Numbered from the stretch's first letter, positions 35,298 through 48,947 are shown. The stretch is DNA of 64,000 nucleotides from Eriocheir sinensis (GCF_024679095.1 NC_066534.1:19299367-19363366); one strand, 5' to 3'. Program-made: numbers and translations. The notes: generated by a model from the letters alone, not told the origin.

Positions 35298-35860
35298 TCA
35301 GTCTCATTTATACCTTATATATCATCTACCCTTATCAGACTAAGTAAAATCAAGCAACCCCCTCCCCCCCCCTAAAATCTGAGTCTGGCCGCGGAGGGGG
35401 CATTATTGGGATGACTTGCCTTTCTTTCTGTACCTTTGAATAGCGGGTCTATCTTACCACCCCTCTACACTAACCCAAAGTGCCGCGGAGTCACACGCAA
35501 CACGGAAGCCGAAGGAGCGCGGTGACCTGCACGCTTCCCTCAGCTCAGGTTGGGGTAAGCAGCGTTATGGCCGCCTTTGCTCTCAGGGGATTCCAATCAC
35601 GTGTCGCAGACGACGTGGGTCTCGCCGCTCGTCTCGTCGATGCCTGCGATTTGCCTCGTGACCGCGACTTATTCATGGCAGCAAGGGAGGGCGTCTGCAT
35701 GCCGGGAGAGCAGGGCGGCCAGGCAGCTCCGACACCATGACTCGCCGCCGCCACCCAACACTTACTACACCGCATGATTTTTGTGCCTCTTTCGCCTCTC
35801 GCAACCATTCCTGCTCCTCCTACTCCTACCCCTATTTCTGCTTGTGCTATTCCTGCTTTT
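35298..35860. other. Single-copy spacer
   Basis: Unique sequence with a C-run at 35360-35374. Frames on both strands over 35480-35800 are not supported by any known domain. Confidence 0.4.
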
Positions 35861-36165
35861 ACTCCTCCTCTTCCTCCTCCTCCTCCTCCTCCTCCTCCTC
35901 CTCCTACTTCTGCTCCTGCTCCTGCTATTTCCCCGGTCTTTTATCCGCCATCCATTTCATCGGCGCATTATACACTTGTTTTACGCATATTCCGGGCATG
36001 TTTTTAAAGTGGGATGGACCTTCATTGTGTCATTTGCATTAATCTTTTCACCCGCGGCGGCACATTTTGGCGCGCGGGGAGCAAGACGCGTGAACGGCCG
36101 CAAGGAAATAATTATCGCGGCCGGAATGATTAGACGAGGCGTGGCGGTCGATGCTGTTACGTGTG
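35861..36165. other. (TCC)n then candidate conserved non-coding block
   Basis: (TCC)n at 35862-35906. From 35940, unique sequence contains the octamer ATTTGCAT (36032-36039) directly followed by TAATC, plus TAATTATCGCGG and AATGATTAG words. These are POU and homeodomain-type sites by consensus. Function is not shown. Confidence 0.3.
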
Positions 36166-36520
36166 TGTGTGTGTGGGGGGGGGAGAGGGAGTGAGAGAGG
36201 GAGGGCGAGAGGGGTTAGGATGGAAGGGAGGGAGAGAGTGATGTATGGTAGGATTGAGTGATTGAGTGAGTGAGTATGTGACTGACTGACTGACTGACTG
36301 ACTGAAAGAATGAGTGAGTGAGTGAGTGAGTGAGTGAGTGAGTGAGTGAGTGAGTGAGTGTAGCTGTGTGAGGTGAAGTAAAAACAACAAGGATGATGAT
36401 GAGGATGAATAGGAAGAAAAGAAGAAAGTAGAAGAAAGAAAAACATGAGGACGAAATAGACAGGAAGGAATACAAGGAGTGAGTGAGTGAGTGAGTGAGC
36501 GAGTGAGTGAGTGAATGAAT
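36166..36520. repeat. (GAGT)n / (GACT)n tetranucleotide block
   Basis: GTGAGTGA repeats at 36256-36275 and 36310-36360, GACT at 36279-36304, and GAGT again at 36477-36515. A-rich spacer between. Confidence 0.9.
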
Positions 36521-36814
36521 ACTAAGCTACTGGAAATACTTGACTCATTATAACCTCATCACCGTCTACAGGCAATATTACAGTAACGAGAGGAATGAGG
36601 TCAACCCATCACTGTCACTGTCACTGCCGCCACCTCAGTCATTTAGTGGAGCTCTCTTCGTCCTGTCTAAAACATTTGTCTTTCCCTTCGGCCCTTGACC
36701 TCCGAACCGGCCAGTAATCAGCTCTCGCCATCCCTTCATGGGCCAATTCATTTTCCGATCGCCATTAATTTCTCTCTTTTTGGGGTCTCGTAAAAGATGT
36801 GTTGTTAGTCTTTT

Positions 36815-36821
<7 letters not shown>
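36521..36821. other. Single-copy spacer
   Basis: Unique sequence including a CCATTAATTTCTC word near 36761. No gene. Confidence 0.4.

Positions 36822-36881
<60 letters not shown>
36822..36881. repeat. (GT)n, about 60 bp
   Basis: Uninterrupted GT dinucleotides. Confidence 0.95.
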
Positions 36882-36882
<1 letters not shown>

Positions 36883-37152
36883 AAGACTGTCACTCCCCTC
36901 CTCCTTACCCTCTTTATTACTTCGTATTTCGCGGCATTCCCTTCCCTGCACCCTTCGACAATGAGGAGGGCCGATAGGGAAGAGCCGCGGAGCCAACTAA
37001 CTTATCCCTGCAACCCGACGACACCCGGCAAAGTGACCGTCGACAGCTCCCCACACTCCTGCGCTACCCTGAACAAAGGCTTGGCGGGGCGGAATAAGCT
37101 ACTGAGTTTGTCTCCTGCTTCCGACTGCGCTTCCCTTAACACATGATGCTCT

Positions 37153-37275
37153 CTTTTTTTTCTTTTTTTTTTAAGTGCCAGCCTATAGCGCCGGTAGACT
37201 TTCTTGAGGGGCCTGGATGGTAGTCAACCCCAGCCCGTCATGGCGCAGGCAAGTGTTTATTGTGGCGCCATTCTT
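37153..37275 (+). repeat. Dispersed repeat family C, copy 1
   Basis: A T-run, then a GTGCCAGCCTATAGCGCCGG block, TAGACTTTCTTGAGGGG, CTGGATGGTAGTCAACCCC, AGCCCGTC and GTGGCGCC, ending in a second T-run. The start recurs at 50376-50440. I recall the text as frequent in crab DNA. Confidence 0.72.
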
Positions 37276-37584
37276 TTTTTTTTTTTTACGGACCTGAGCG
37301 TGTTACTGGTGTTTCTTTGTGTGTGTATGTGCTAAGCGCGAGGTCTAGTCAGATGTGGGATGAGATGGGAAGTAAGATAAGACTTACTGACGTCATATAA
37401 TTTTCTCATTATATAAAAAATATTGATCAATGGATAGAGAACTAACTAACAAATTAACCCACCTACCTACCTACCAGACTAATTTACTGAGTGACTAACT
37501 AACTAACTATCTTTCTACTTACATAATCTATTTACTGACTAAATGACTGATTATATAACTAATTAACTTCCTAAAGAATTAACT

Positions 37585-37644
<60 letters not shown>
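37276..37644. repeat. CTAA/ACTA tetranucleotide text and (CA)n
   Basis: ACCTACCTACC and CTAACTAACTA words at 37438-37580, then (CA) at 37586-37644. Confidence 0.75.
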
Positions 37645-37710
37645 TAATTGTTCACGTTCCACGCTATGAGGTTGGGTGAGCCGGATACTGTGAGAGGAAA
37701 AGGTAATGAT

Positions 37711-37718
37711 ATGCAAAT
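37711..37718. promoter_or_regulatory. POU octamer-type site
   Basis: ATGCAAAT within GGTAATGATATGCAAATTG, the complement of the octamer at 36032. Consensus match only. Confidence 0.25.
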
Positions 37719-37905
37719 TGAATTAGCACCACCCACGCCAATATATTACATAGCATGATGCCGGGTGTCCTGGCGAGCGAACGTGTGTGTGTATGTATGT
37801 GAGGGGGTTGGTGAGTGGATGGGTTTGTGTGTGAGTTAGTGTGGGGGGATAGGGGGTTATGAATGTGTGTGGAGGGGATGAATGGATGGGTTTGTGTGTG
37901 GATTA

Positions 37906-37908
<3 letters not shown>

Positions 37909-37975
<67 letters not shown>

Positions 37976-38063
37976 TTACCTAGTTGTATTTACCTAGTTG
38001 TAATTTTACAGGGCCTGGGCTTACGCTCGTGTGGTCCCGTCTCCGTATCTATAATTATCCAAC

Positions 38064-38128
<65 letters not shown>
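37909..38128. repeat. Dispersed element E between two (GT)n arrays
   Basis: (GT) at 37909-37972, then a 90-bp element with two copies of TATTTACCTAGTTGTA, CAGGGCCTGGGCTTACGC and CGTGTGGTCCCGTCTCCG, then (GT) at 38066-38128. I recognise the element from memory as a decapod dispersed repeat. Confidence 0.82.
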
Positions 38129-38129
<1 letters not shown>

Positions 38130-38294
38130 TTTTGGTAATTAGCTCGACAGGCGTGATGACATCTGTTAATTAATACAACGCTCACCCGCCGATGCCGTGA
38201 CAGTCTGTAAACGAGATTCTGGCGCCCTCACAGCCCTGGCTCTCGTGACGGCCAGTGACTAGCGGAGGCTGGCGTGGGACTGTGGTTATCGCTG

Positions 38295-38605
38295 ATCATG
38301 AAGACCAACATTATGTATTAGTTGTCAATCGGTAATGGAATCCTGTTTGGTGGCTCTCTCAAAGGTGTAGGTGACTCTACTTGTAACCGAGAGGCCTCCA
38401 AGTGGGTCGTGAAGAAATGCAAAAAATATCAGCTCCTGGGCTATCGCAGATTAAGGAGACCAACACCATCTATTAGTTATCGATCAGTAATGGAGTCCTG
38501 TTTGCTGGCTTTGTCAAAATAGGTGTCTCTTAATTTGTTACTGAGAGGCATACAAGTGTGTCGTGAATATAATGGTAAAGATAACAGCTCGCAGATAGGT
38601 GTCCT
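38295..38605. repeat. 155-bp tandem duplication
   Basis: TGGAATCCTGTTTG at 38336 and TGGAGTCCTGTTTG at 38491. Shared GACCAACA, ATTAGTT, AATCGGTAATGG or GATCAGTAATGG and GTGAAGAAAT or GTGAATATAAT blocks follow in order. Confidence 0.82.
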
Positions 38606-38639
38606 CAGCTGCCCCGTCCTCCCCTCAAAACACAGCCAC

Positions 38640-39350
38640 TCAGGGAGATTCCAGGAGGGACACATTCTTAAACATTTTGGCGCCCAAGCACACATATTTG
38701 ACAAGGCTCTTATAGGAGTTGTGAGCATTTCCAGGGGGAGGTTTTGATCCTTGTGGTAGTTTGACCTCTCTTCTGTACCACGAACCTAAAATAGCACTCA
38801 TCAGAACCGGACTGATCACCTTTTTGGTCTTCGGGAATAGTTGATGTGAAAGGCGGAAGCGTCTGAAGTTATCGACCTCAATAAAGTACGCCCATATTCT
38901 TGAACCTGTCAACGCCCTAGCACACATTTTTAACAAGGCTTTCGTAGGAGTTCTAGGTATTTTCAGGGATAGTTTTTGACCTTGTGATTGCTTGACCCTT
39001 CTTCTGTACCACGAACCTAAAATACCACTCATTAGAACCCGACTGATATTCCTTTTGGTCTTTGAGAATAGTTGATCTGAGAGGCGGAAGCGTCTGAAGT
39101 TATCGACCTCAATAAAGTACGCCCATATTATTAAACCCGTCAGCGCCCTAGCACACATTTTTAACAAGGCTTTCATAGGAGTTCTAGGTATTTTCAGGGA
39201 TAGTTTTTGACCTTGTGATAATTTGACCCTTCTTCTGTACCACGAACCTAAAATACCACTCATTAGAACCGGACTGATATTCCTTTTGGTCTTTGGGAAT
39301 ATTGATATGAGAGGCGGAAGCTTCTGAGAATACCGACCTCAGCCACTCCC
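38640..39350 (-). repeat. Family A amplified as a 231-bp tandem, about 3 copies
   Basis: ACCACGAACCTAAAAT lies at 38777, 39008 and 39239, exactly 231 bp apart. Blocks are GTTTTTGACCTTGTGAT, CTTCTGTACCACGAACC, CACTCATTAGAACC, TTTTGGTCTTTGGGAATA, TATCGACCTCAATAAAGTAC and GCGCCCTAGCACACATTTTT. Because 231 is divisible by 3, a minus-strand frame of 207 codons stays open across it. The amino-acid text repeats every 77 residues and resembles no protein I know. Confidence 0.9.
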
Positions 39351-39708
39351 TCTTTCCCTCCTTCTATTCCCCCGTGTCTGGAGGTCTCCCGGTGCTGCCA
39401 CTTTTTCCCCGGCGAAGCGTCTGCACAGCTCTTTTGGGCCTCAAGACAAAAACAAGATTAAAGATCTGGAGATTAATGGCGGGAGTGTGTTTCTGTTCCT
39501 CCTCTCAAGAGCAGCTCTCGCGGCCACCACCACCACCACCACCATCACTACCACCACCACCACGCCCAACGCAGGCTTTACTTTGCTCACCTCACCGCCT
39601 TGTTCTTGCAGCTTGCTTTTCCTCCCTCCCTCCTTCTCTTCCTCCCGCCCTCCCTCCTGATGCTCGTCGGCACACAACTGTTTCTTACTCAGATAACTAT
39701 ACCACCAC

Positions 39709-40689
<981 letters not shown>

Positions 40690-41215
40690 AAAAAATACTT
40701 CCAAAGGCCACAAAGGGTATTAGTCGGGTTCTCATGGGTGTTTTTCACGTTCAAGGTGAAGAAGCCTTGACAAACTATCACTAGGATCATAAAATTGCCA
40801 ATAGAAACACCCATAACGTTCATGGTGAAGATGCCTTGACAAACTATCACTAGGCTCATAAAACTGCCCATAGAAACACCCACAACGTTCATGGTGAAGA
40901 TGCCTTGACAAACTATCACTAGGATCATAAAATTGCCAATAGAAACACCCATAACGTTCATGGTGAAGATGCCTTGACAAACTATCACTAGGATCATAAA
41001 ATTGCCAACAGAAACACCCACAACGTTTATGGTGAAGATGCCTTGACAAACTATCACTAGGCTCATAAAACTGCCCATAGAAACACCCACAACGTTCATG
41101 GTGAAGAAGCCTTGAAAAACTATCACTGGGCTTATAAAACTACCCATGGAAATACTGACACAACTTCCATGAAAGCCTTGTCAAATGTTTGTGCTTAGGA
41201 GTGGAAATATTTAAG
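40690..41215 (+). repeat. Family A copy with internal 69-bp x 6 expansion
   Basis: The flanks are family A (AATACTTCCAAAGGCCACAA, AGTCGGGTTCTCATGGGTG on the left; CCATGAAAGCCTTGTCAAAT on the right). Between 40750 and 41163 a 69-bp unit (TTCATGGTGAAGATGCC, ACAAACTATCACTAGG, CATAAAATTGCC, ATAGAAACACCC) repeats six times. Two alternating subtypes, AGGATCATAAAATTG and AGGCTCATAAAACTG, suggest duplication of multi-unit blocks. Confidence 0.9.
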
Positions 41216-41392
41216 AATGAGGCCGCGGAAGTCGTGACTGATCAACGTTCTTCGTCCCACTAAGTCAATCCTATTCGCTATCCAGGAAAATGAGGTTAAT
41301 CGCTTCCTGGTGACCTACTCTCAGAGGTGCGACACTGGCACACTGACACATTGAAACTCTTGACCCGATGACTAGCTATGCAATATACTGTG

Positions 41393-41394
<2 letters not shown>

Positions 41395-41458
<64 letters not shown>
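41395..41458. repeat. (GT)n, about 62 bp
   Basis: Uninterrupted GT dinucleotides. Confidence 0.95.
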
Positions 41459-41459
<1 letters not shown>

Positions 41460-41529
41460 ATTGATTGCTGTAATCTGACTAATGGTTTCCGCTTCCCGTC
41501 CCTCTCCAGGCCTGCTCACTAAAAGACAT

Positions 41530-41960
41530 TGTGTGGAGGTTAATGCGGTGGTGATTGTGTGGTGATTGTAGAGATGCTGTGTTGATGGTAGTGGTGGTGG
41601 TGGTGGTGGTGGTGAAATTGAAGCTGTGGTGATTTTATAGTGGTGGTGGTGGTGATGTTGTGTTGACTGAATTGTGGTGATGAGGTGGTGATGGTGATAT
41701 GGTGATTGTGGGGATGCAGTGTATAGTGATGGGGATGGTGGTGGTGATGCAGTGGTGATCGTCTTGCAGTGGTGATATAGGCTACACGCTACTATGGTGG
41801 TGATGATATAATAATGCTGGCGATGCTGTGACGATGGTGATGCTACTATGGTGTTGTGGTGATGTGGTGGTGACTTGTTCTGGTGATGGAGTAGCTACTG
41901 TGGAGATGGTGTTGCAGTAGTGGTGATAGACATGTTCCTGTAGTGGTGATGGTGATGATA
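41530..41960. repeat. Degenerate GGTGAT/GGTGGT tract
   Basis: About 430 bp of imperfect GTGGTGATG words with no fixed unit; perfect (GGT)n at 41590-41613. Confidence 0.75.
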
Positions 41961-42030
41961 CTGAAGTGATTAACGATGACGGGCTTGAGTTTGTATCGCT
42001 GCTAAACATCACACAAACCCAGAAAACAGT

Positions 42031-42120
42031 GTATGGCAGAGGTAAGGATGGGCCCTCTACGTATGGCAGAGGTAAGGATGGGCCCTCTACATATGGCAGA
42101 GGTAAGGATGGGCCCTCTAC
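42031..42120. repeat. 30-bp x 3 minisatellite
   Basis: GTATGGCAGAGGTAAGGATG plus GGCCCTCTAC repeated three times, with one base differing between copies. Each copy includes GGTAAG, a 5'-splice-site-like word, and reads in frame because the unit is 30 bp. Confidence 0.93.
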
Positions 42121-43160
42121 AACACACTTCCCTGGGCGTGTACATGTATAGGTACTAACCCCCCCCCGCACACACATGGCCGGCACGCGAGGAGCTGCGG
42201 GGAGGCGCCTCGGCCCGCCCCGCAGCCCTTAGCTCAGTGGTTCCCAAAGTTTTAGTTACGAACAGCCACTAACTTCATCGCGCCCATCAAGATTAATTAA
42301 CTTCTTCATGCAAAAGTTAAACCCCTTTCCCGCACATTTATTCGAATTCGAGAGTACTTTTGCATTTTTCGGACGGCTGTTGAGAGCAATACGACGTTTG
42401 GATTACATCGTGTGTTCGTGTGCGCGGTACATTTACATTCACATCTATCTTCCCTTTGATATTTTCGCTTTCATTCTCAAGCCGCAAGTCGACCGCGAGC
42501 AGCCGGCGGGAGGACGCGTATCCAGCCTGTAATCCAACGCATGAGTACCCGCGCGGGAATGAGGGCAAAACGTGAGTTATTTTCTGGAGCTGCGAGCTGC
42601 CTGTCGCGCTGTGAAGGGAATCACGGCGGGCGAGGGCACGTCAGGGCTGCCGGGGAGCTGCGCCACGTCTTCTAAGGCAGTGTTCTTCAAACTTTCCTTA
42701 CTGAGGCCCAGCCGTGATTTACAGTATTTCCCTCTCGATAAATCTACGAGCTTCTTGTGACGATTAAAAGCGAAAAAAGGTCTTGGGAAAGTCAATTCAC
42801 ATGTAGAACTAATAACAGATGGACAACCAAAGTATCCGTGCTGCAGTTTATAAATTTTAGGAGTCAGGATAAGGCTGAGCACCAAGTGGAGAGAGGAAAT
42901 CAGAACCTATGACGAGGCAGCGCGGAGTACACAATATAGCATCAGGCAGAGAGCAGTGGATAATGTTGGGAAAGGTCCTGTAATAGACTAGCAGGGGCTG
43001 ATAATGATGGAGAGAGCGACATGGGTTGAGTGCCTCCCGTCGTCTGGTCTTAAGGCATCTATTAGCGGAGAAGTAGCAGCCAGATAGCAAGCCAAATGTT
43101 CTGAGGGGCCGCCGCGAGCACTGTTCACCTCGAGGGCCGCGTCTCCGTCTCCCCTTATCG
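42121..43160. other. Single-copy block with two hAT-like terminal motifs
   Basis: CAGTGGTTCCCAAAGTTTT at about 42236 and CAGTGTTCTTCAAACTTTCC at about 42679 resemble hAT transposon 5' ends (consensus CAGnGnTTCtCAAac). They are in the same orientation and no inverted partner or transposase was found, so these may be decayed MITE ends. The rest is unique. Confidence 0.3.
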
Positions 43161-43735
43161 CGATGGTTGGCGTCTTTTCCTTATACTCTCCCCTCCTCGC
43201 GCCCCGTTCTCAGGAAACATCTCCATCAGGTTGTCTTAGTCTTCAAAGATACTTTTTCCCCGCTCTCTTTCTTCTCGCCTCAGTTTCCGTCGTTGTCTCC
43301 CGCCAGCCAATTTCGGTTCCACCCTTTACGGAACTCCACTCTTATTATCCTCAGACTTCACTTCGTTTCCGCGCGACGCTCTCCTTCGCCCGCCCCATAT
43401 CTCCGAGTCTCGACCCTGCGTCTCATATCCGCCGTCGCTTCCGCCCGCCTCCACCTCTGTGCCTCGGCGGTGGCCTCGTTCACGCCACCGCCCGTGTCCT
43501 CCAGCCCTCCAGTCGCCGCTACTTTATTGCCTTCACTCTCTCGTCCTCCGTGCCGGCGCTGACGCACCTTCATTAGTCGACTTTACAACTGTTGGCTGCT
43601 TGTTTGAATTAGGTTGGCTGTGAAGTGCTGTGCCGCTTCCTTCTATTGCATCTTTAACTAGTTCGCTCGCTCCTCCGTGTTCTCTCTCCCATTTCGTGAT
43701 TTGAGATTTGATAGAAGTAAAAATAAACTGGAGTA
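43160..43735. other. Pyrimidine-leaning single-copy block
   Basis: CGCC/CTCC-rich. Frames of 131-137 codons on the plus strand have no recognisable domain and lack a codon-like composition. No gene called. Confidence 0.35.
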
Positions 43736-43812
43736 CATCACCGTTAGTTAAATTAACTCATAAAACTACCCATGGAAATACCAACACAACCTCTGCGAAA
43801 GCAATACCAACT
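43736..43812 (+). repeat. Family A, short fragment
   Basis: AACTCATAAAACTACCCATG, GAAATACCAACACAACC and TGCGAAAGCAATACC match 41125-41185. Confidence 0.6.
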
Positions 43813-44090
43813 ATGTGTATATAAGCCCGAAAATGTTATAGAATATGAAGCTACAGTAATACACAACAGCGACCCCAGTTAACCCGGAACAATAATTCTG
43901 AGAAGGAAGCCCAAGCAATGAAGGTCAGGGTGATAGAGACGAGGCTCAGATCTTTCGCTCGGGGCCTCGGGAGCCTTGGGACCGGCGCCGCGGCCACTCG
44001 CCAGGCAAACGTGCGGAGAGCGACAAGTCAAGGGCGGTGGAGGGAGGGGTAAGGGCGGTGCTGGTAACTTAATCTGTTGTTACGTGAGGA
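43813..44090. other. Single-copy spacer
   Basis: Unique sequence with a GGGGCC-rich patch. No gene. Confidence 0.4.
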
Positions 44091-44255
44091 GGAAGACATG
44101 GAGGAGGAGGAGGAGGAGGAGGAAGAGACGCCGCGCCCTTGGTTTCCCGTGGATGTTGCGGAAATCTAACCTTAGCGAAAAGTATAATATGGTGCTGCTG
44201 CTACTATTACTACTACTACTACTATTACTACTACTACTACTTTGCATTAACATAA

Positions 44256-44305
<50 letters not shown>

Positions 44306-44393
44306 ATAGTAGTAGTAGTAGAAGTAACAGAATTAGCAGTAGAAATAATTACTGTAAGAACAAGAACTATAAGATGAAAGCAGCACCAACACC

Positions 44394-44461
<68 letters not shown>

Positions 44462-44515
44462 TAATAATAACAGCAACCAAAATAATAATACCAACATTAA
44501 CATTAACAACATCAA
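44091..44515. repeat. (GGA)n, inverted (TAC)n/(AGT)n and (ATA)n
   Basis: (GGA) at 44098-44124, (CTA)n at 44197-44242 and (AGT)n at 44258-44324 as an inverted pair with a 15-bp loop, and (ATA)n at 44395-44470. Confidence 0.93.
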
Positions 44516-44814
44516 CTCGTAACACAAAGTATCAGCAGCAACAACACACACTCCGATGACGCTCGGTCGGGGCTGCAACGTTCAAAGGCGAGCCCGACGA
44601 CACCAACATATTAAACAGATACCGCGCCTTCCCATCCACCGGCCCGCCCACCGCCCAAACCGCGCCCGCCCACCCTTCCTAAACACGCCCGTCTCCCCAA
44701 CCACGCCTACGATAGCCAGGCCTCAGCGTGGGACAGCCAACAAACACACGAGCCGCGGAACAATGCGACACTCTAATAAAAAAAACTATAAGGCAAACAG
44801 AACATGCCGACATC

Positions 44815-45550
44815 AGTAACGAGGGGAACAAGGCGACGCGCTATAAGAAAACGAGAAAACAAACAAGATATACCAGCATAAGGAAACAAAGCACCATTGT
44901 ATAAGAAAACGAAAACGAGAGAACAAACAGGATATACCAGCATAAGGAAACAAAGCACCACTGTATAAGAAAACGAAAACGAGAAAACAAATAGGATATA
45001 CCAGCATAAGGAAACAAAGCACCATTGTATAAGAAAACGAAAACGAGAAAACAAACAGGATATACCAGCATAAGGATAACAAGGCACCATTGTATAAGAA
45101 AACTAGAAAGCAAACAGGATATACCAGCATAAGGAAACAAAGCACCATTGTATAAGAAAACGAAAACGAGAAAACAAACAGGATATACCAGCATAAGGAT
45201 AACAAGGCACCATTGTATAAGAAAACTAGAAAGCAAACAAGATATACCAGCATAAGGATAACAAGGGGAACAAACCATCAATATATATATATAAAAAATA
45301 GAGAAGAAAAAGCACACCAACATCAGGAACAGGGATAGCATGGCACCAATGTATAAGAAACCTAGAAGGAAAACGGTAACAAGGGCAACAAGACGACATA
45401 GAATAAGGACACGAGAGAGCAAACCAACCAACATTAGTAACAAGAGGAAGAGATCTCCAACGTATAAGAAAGCAAACACATAACAACAACACTAAGAAAG
45501 GAAAATGTCCACAAATGTATAAGAAATCTATAAAGCAAACACGACGCAAA
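44815..45550. repeat. 64-bp tandem array
   Basis: GTATAAGAAAAC lies at about 44899, 44963, 45027, 45092, 45150 and 45215, with blocks GAAAACGAGAAAACAAACAG, GATATACCAGCATAAGG and AACAAAGCACCATT. One 58-bp unit lacks GAAAACGAG. Diverged units continue to 45550. Confidence 0.92.
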
Positions 45551-45572
45551 CCGACATCAGTAACAACTTCTT

Positions 45573-45710
45573 TTTTTTTACAACAAAGGAGGCAGCTCAA
45601 GGGCACACAAAAAAAGGAAACAATAATAAAAAAAAAAGACCGCTACTCGCTGCTCCTAAAAAAAGAATCATAAGAGGTGGCCGTAAGAGAGGTCAGTTTC
45701 GGAAAAAGGC
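45573..45710 (+). repeat. Dispersed repeat family B, copy 2
   Basis: TTTACAACAAAGGAGGCAGC, TCAAGGGCACAC, GACCGCTACTCGCTGCTCC, AAGAGGTGGCCGTAAGAGAG and GTCAGTTTCGG, in family B order. Confidence 0.85.
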
Positions 45711-46160
45711 GCCAAACTATAAGGAAACTATGCAGCAAACACGTCAGTAAAACAATAATTACTAATAAACAAATAGGCAGGGAAAAGAACATGAGCCTGG
45801 CGGAAGAAAAAAGAGGATGAAAGAAAAGGACAATTGAGAAAGACTGAGTGGAGGAGGAGGAGGAGAAGGAGGAGGAAGAAGTACGAGAAGGACTAGGATG
45901 AGGAGGAGGAGGAAGAAGAGAATAGAGGAGGAGAAGAACAGAGAATGGGAATGGAGGAAGAGGAAGAGGAAGAATTAAAGGAAGAAGAGGGGAATGAAGG
46001 AGAAGGGAGAGGAAGACAACAATGAAGGTGGAGGTGAAAGAAGAAGAGAAGGAGGAAGAGGAGGAAGATAACAGAAGAGGAGAGTGCAGGATGTTGCAGG
46101 TCCGAAGAGACACAGGGGAGGCAGGTGGGCGAGTCCCCTGTGGCGGAGCAGGTGAGGCTG
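45711..46160. repeat. Polypurine strand, GAGGAGGAAGA text
   Basis: From 45840 to 46110 almost only A and G on the plus strand, with GAGGAGGA and GGAAGAGG words. The minus-strand Ser/Phe/Leu frame is compositional. Confidence 0.8.
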
Positions 46161-46480
46161 GCTTACAGGGTTAATAGGCTTGGGTCAGGGGGGGAGGAGG
46201 GACGGCAGGGGCGGAGGGGTGGAGAAGGGAAGGCAAGGGAATGGACAAGACAAGGATGCGGCACAGTGTGAAGGAGGGGGAGCAGGGGAGGGGGAGTACG
46301 TAATGTTGGCAGGGGCAGAGATAGATAGATAGATAGATTGATGGAAAGAGAGAGAGAAAGAGGGATATGATAATTTAGAACACCTTTACTTTGCTCTTTC
46401 ATTGATAAGTAGACTGACAGTAGGCAGATTCCTTCTCATGAATTAAAATGTAAAAACGAGCTACTTTCTTCACACCGCGG
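46161..46480. other. G-rich spacer
   Basis: GGGGAGG-rich with (GATA) at 46318-46340. No gene. Confidence 0.4.
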
Positions 46481-46950
46481 AGGGAAGGGAAGAGGAGGGA
46501 GGCTGTGTGGTGGGCGGGCGGGTGCGGTAAAGAGACCGTGGAGGGAAGGGAAGGGAAGAGGAGGGAGGCTGCGTGGTGGGCGGGCGGGTGCGGTAAAGAG
46601 GCCGTAGAGGGAAGGGAAGGGAAGAGGAGGGAGGCTGGAGGCGGGCGGGCGCGGTTAAGAGGCTGTGGAGGGAAGAAGAGGGAGGCTGGGGGCGTGGGTA
46701 GGTGGGCGGGTGGGCGAGCGGGAAGGAAGGAAAGTAGCTGGGTATCGTGAACGGGCGGGTGGGCGGAAGGAAAGGAGAGGAGCTGTATATTGTGGGAGGG
46801 AAAGGGAGGAGCTGGGTATCGTGGACTTGGGAAGGGGAGTAGCTGGGTATTTTGGGCGGGCGGGCGGGCGGGAGGGGAGGGAAAGGAAGGGGAGCGGTGT
46901 GTCGCGGGCGGGCGGGCGGGCGCGGTAAAGAGGCCGTGGAGGGCTGGCCG
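46481..46950. repeat. G-quadruplex-prone 66-bp tandem array
   Basis: Units contain GGGCGGGCGGGTGCGG, TAAAGAGGCCG and GGAGGGAAGGGAAGGG. GGCTG anchors at 46501 and 46567 (66 bp). Later units are variable (GTGGGCGGGTGGGCG at 46708, then GGGCGGGCGGGCGGGCGGG at 46855). Runs of three or more G at 1-4 base spacing fulfil the G4 pattern repeatedly. CGGGCGGGCGGGCG recurs at 46907. Confidence 0.88.
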
Positions 46951-47095
46951 GAGCACTGGTGAACCATCTATTTACCCGCATCAGACTCCATCAGGGTTGG
47001 TGTAATTTGATCACTGACACGGAATCCATTTATCAGGAGGCCCCGCGCTATCTGTTTCCCCGAGCTATGGCGGCGATGAGCGGAAAGGGCGACGC
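46951..47095. other. Single-copy spacer
   Basis: Unique sequence. No gene. Confidence 0.4.
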
Positions 47096-48849
<1,754 letters not shown>

Positions 48850-48850
<1 letters not shown>

Positions 48851-48947
48851 AAAGACTAGGGGCTCATTACGAGGTTGCCCGCTTTGGTTATTTAATCCGC
48901 TCGACAGTCACTTGGTGCCCACATATCAGATGAAAGCACCTCGGTAT
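48850..48947 (-). other. Probable LINE 3' untranslated region
   Basis: Follows the LINE stop codon on the minus strand and ends near CCTAGTCTTTCTGTTGCCTG. No poly(A) tail is evident. Boundary inferred. Confidence 0.5.

Noticed and set aside
38640..39263. 207-codon frame with a 77-residue repeated protein unit
   Set aside because: Caused by a 231-bp (3 x 77) tandem of a dispersed non-coding family. Single copies elsewhere contain stops and frame changes.
42226..42245. tRNA A-box (TTAGCTCAGTGGTT)
   Set aside because: No B-box within the required distance and no cloverleaf. A hAT-like end is the better, still weak, reading.
43163..43576. Overlapping 131-137 codon frames
   Set aside because: Pyrimidine-biased composition opens two plus frames and one minus frame at once, with no recognisable protein.
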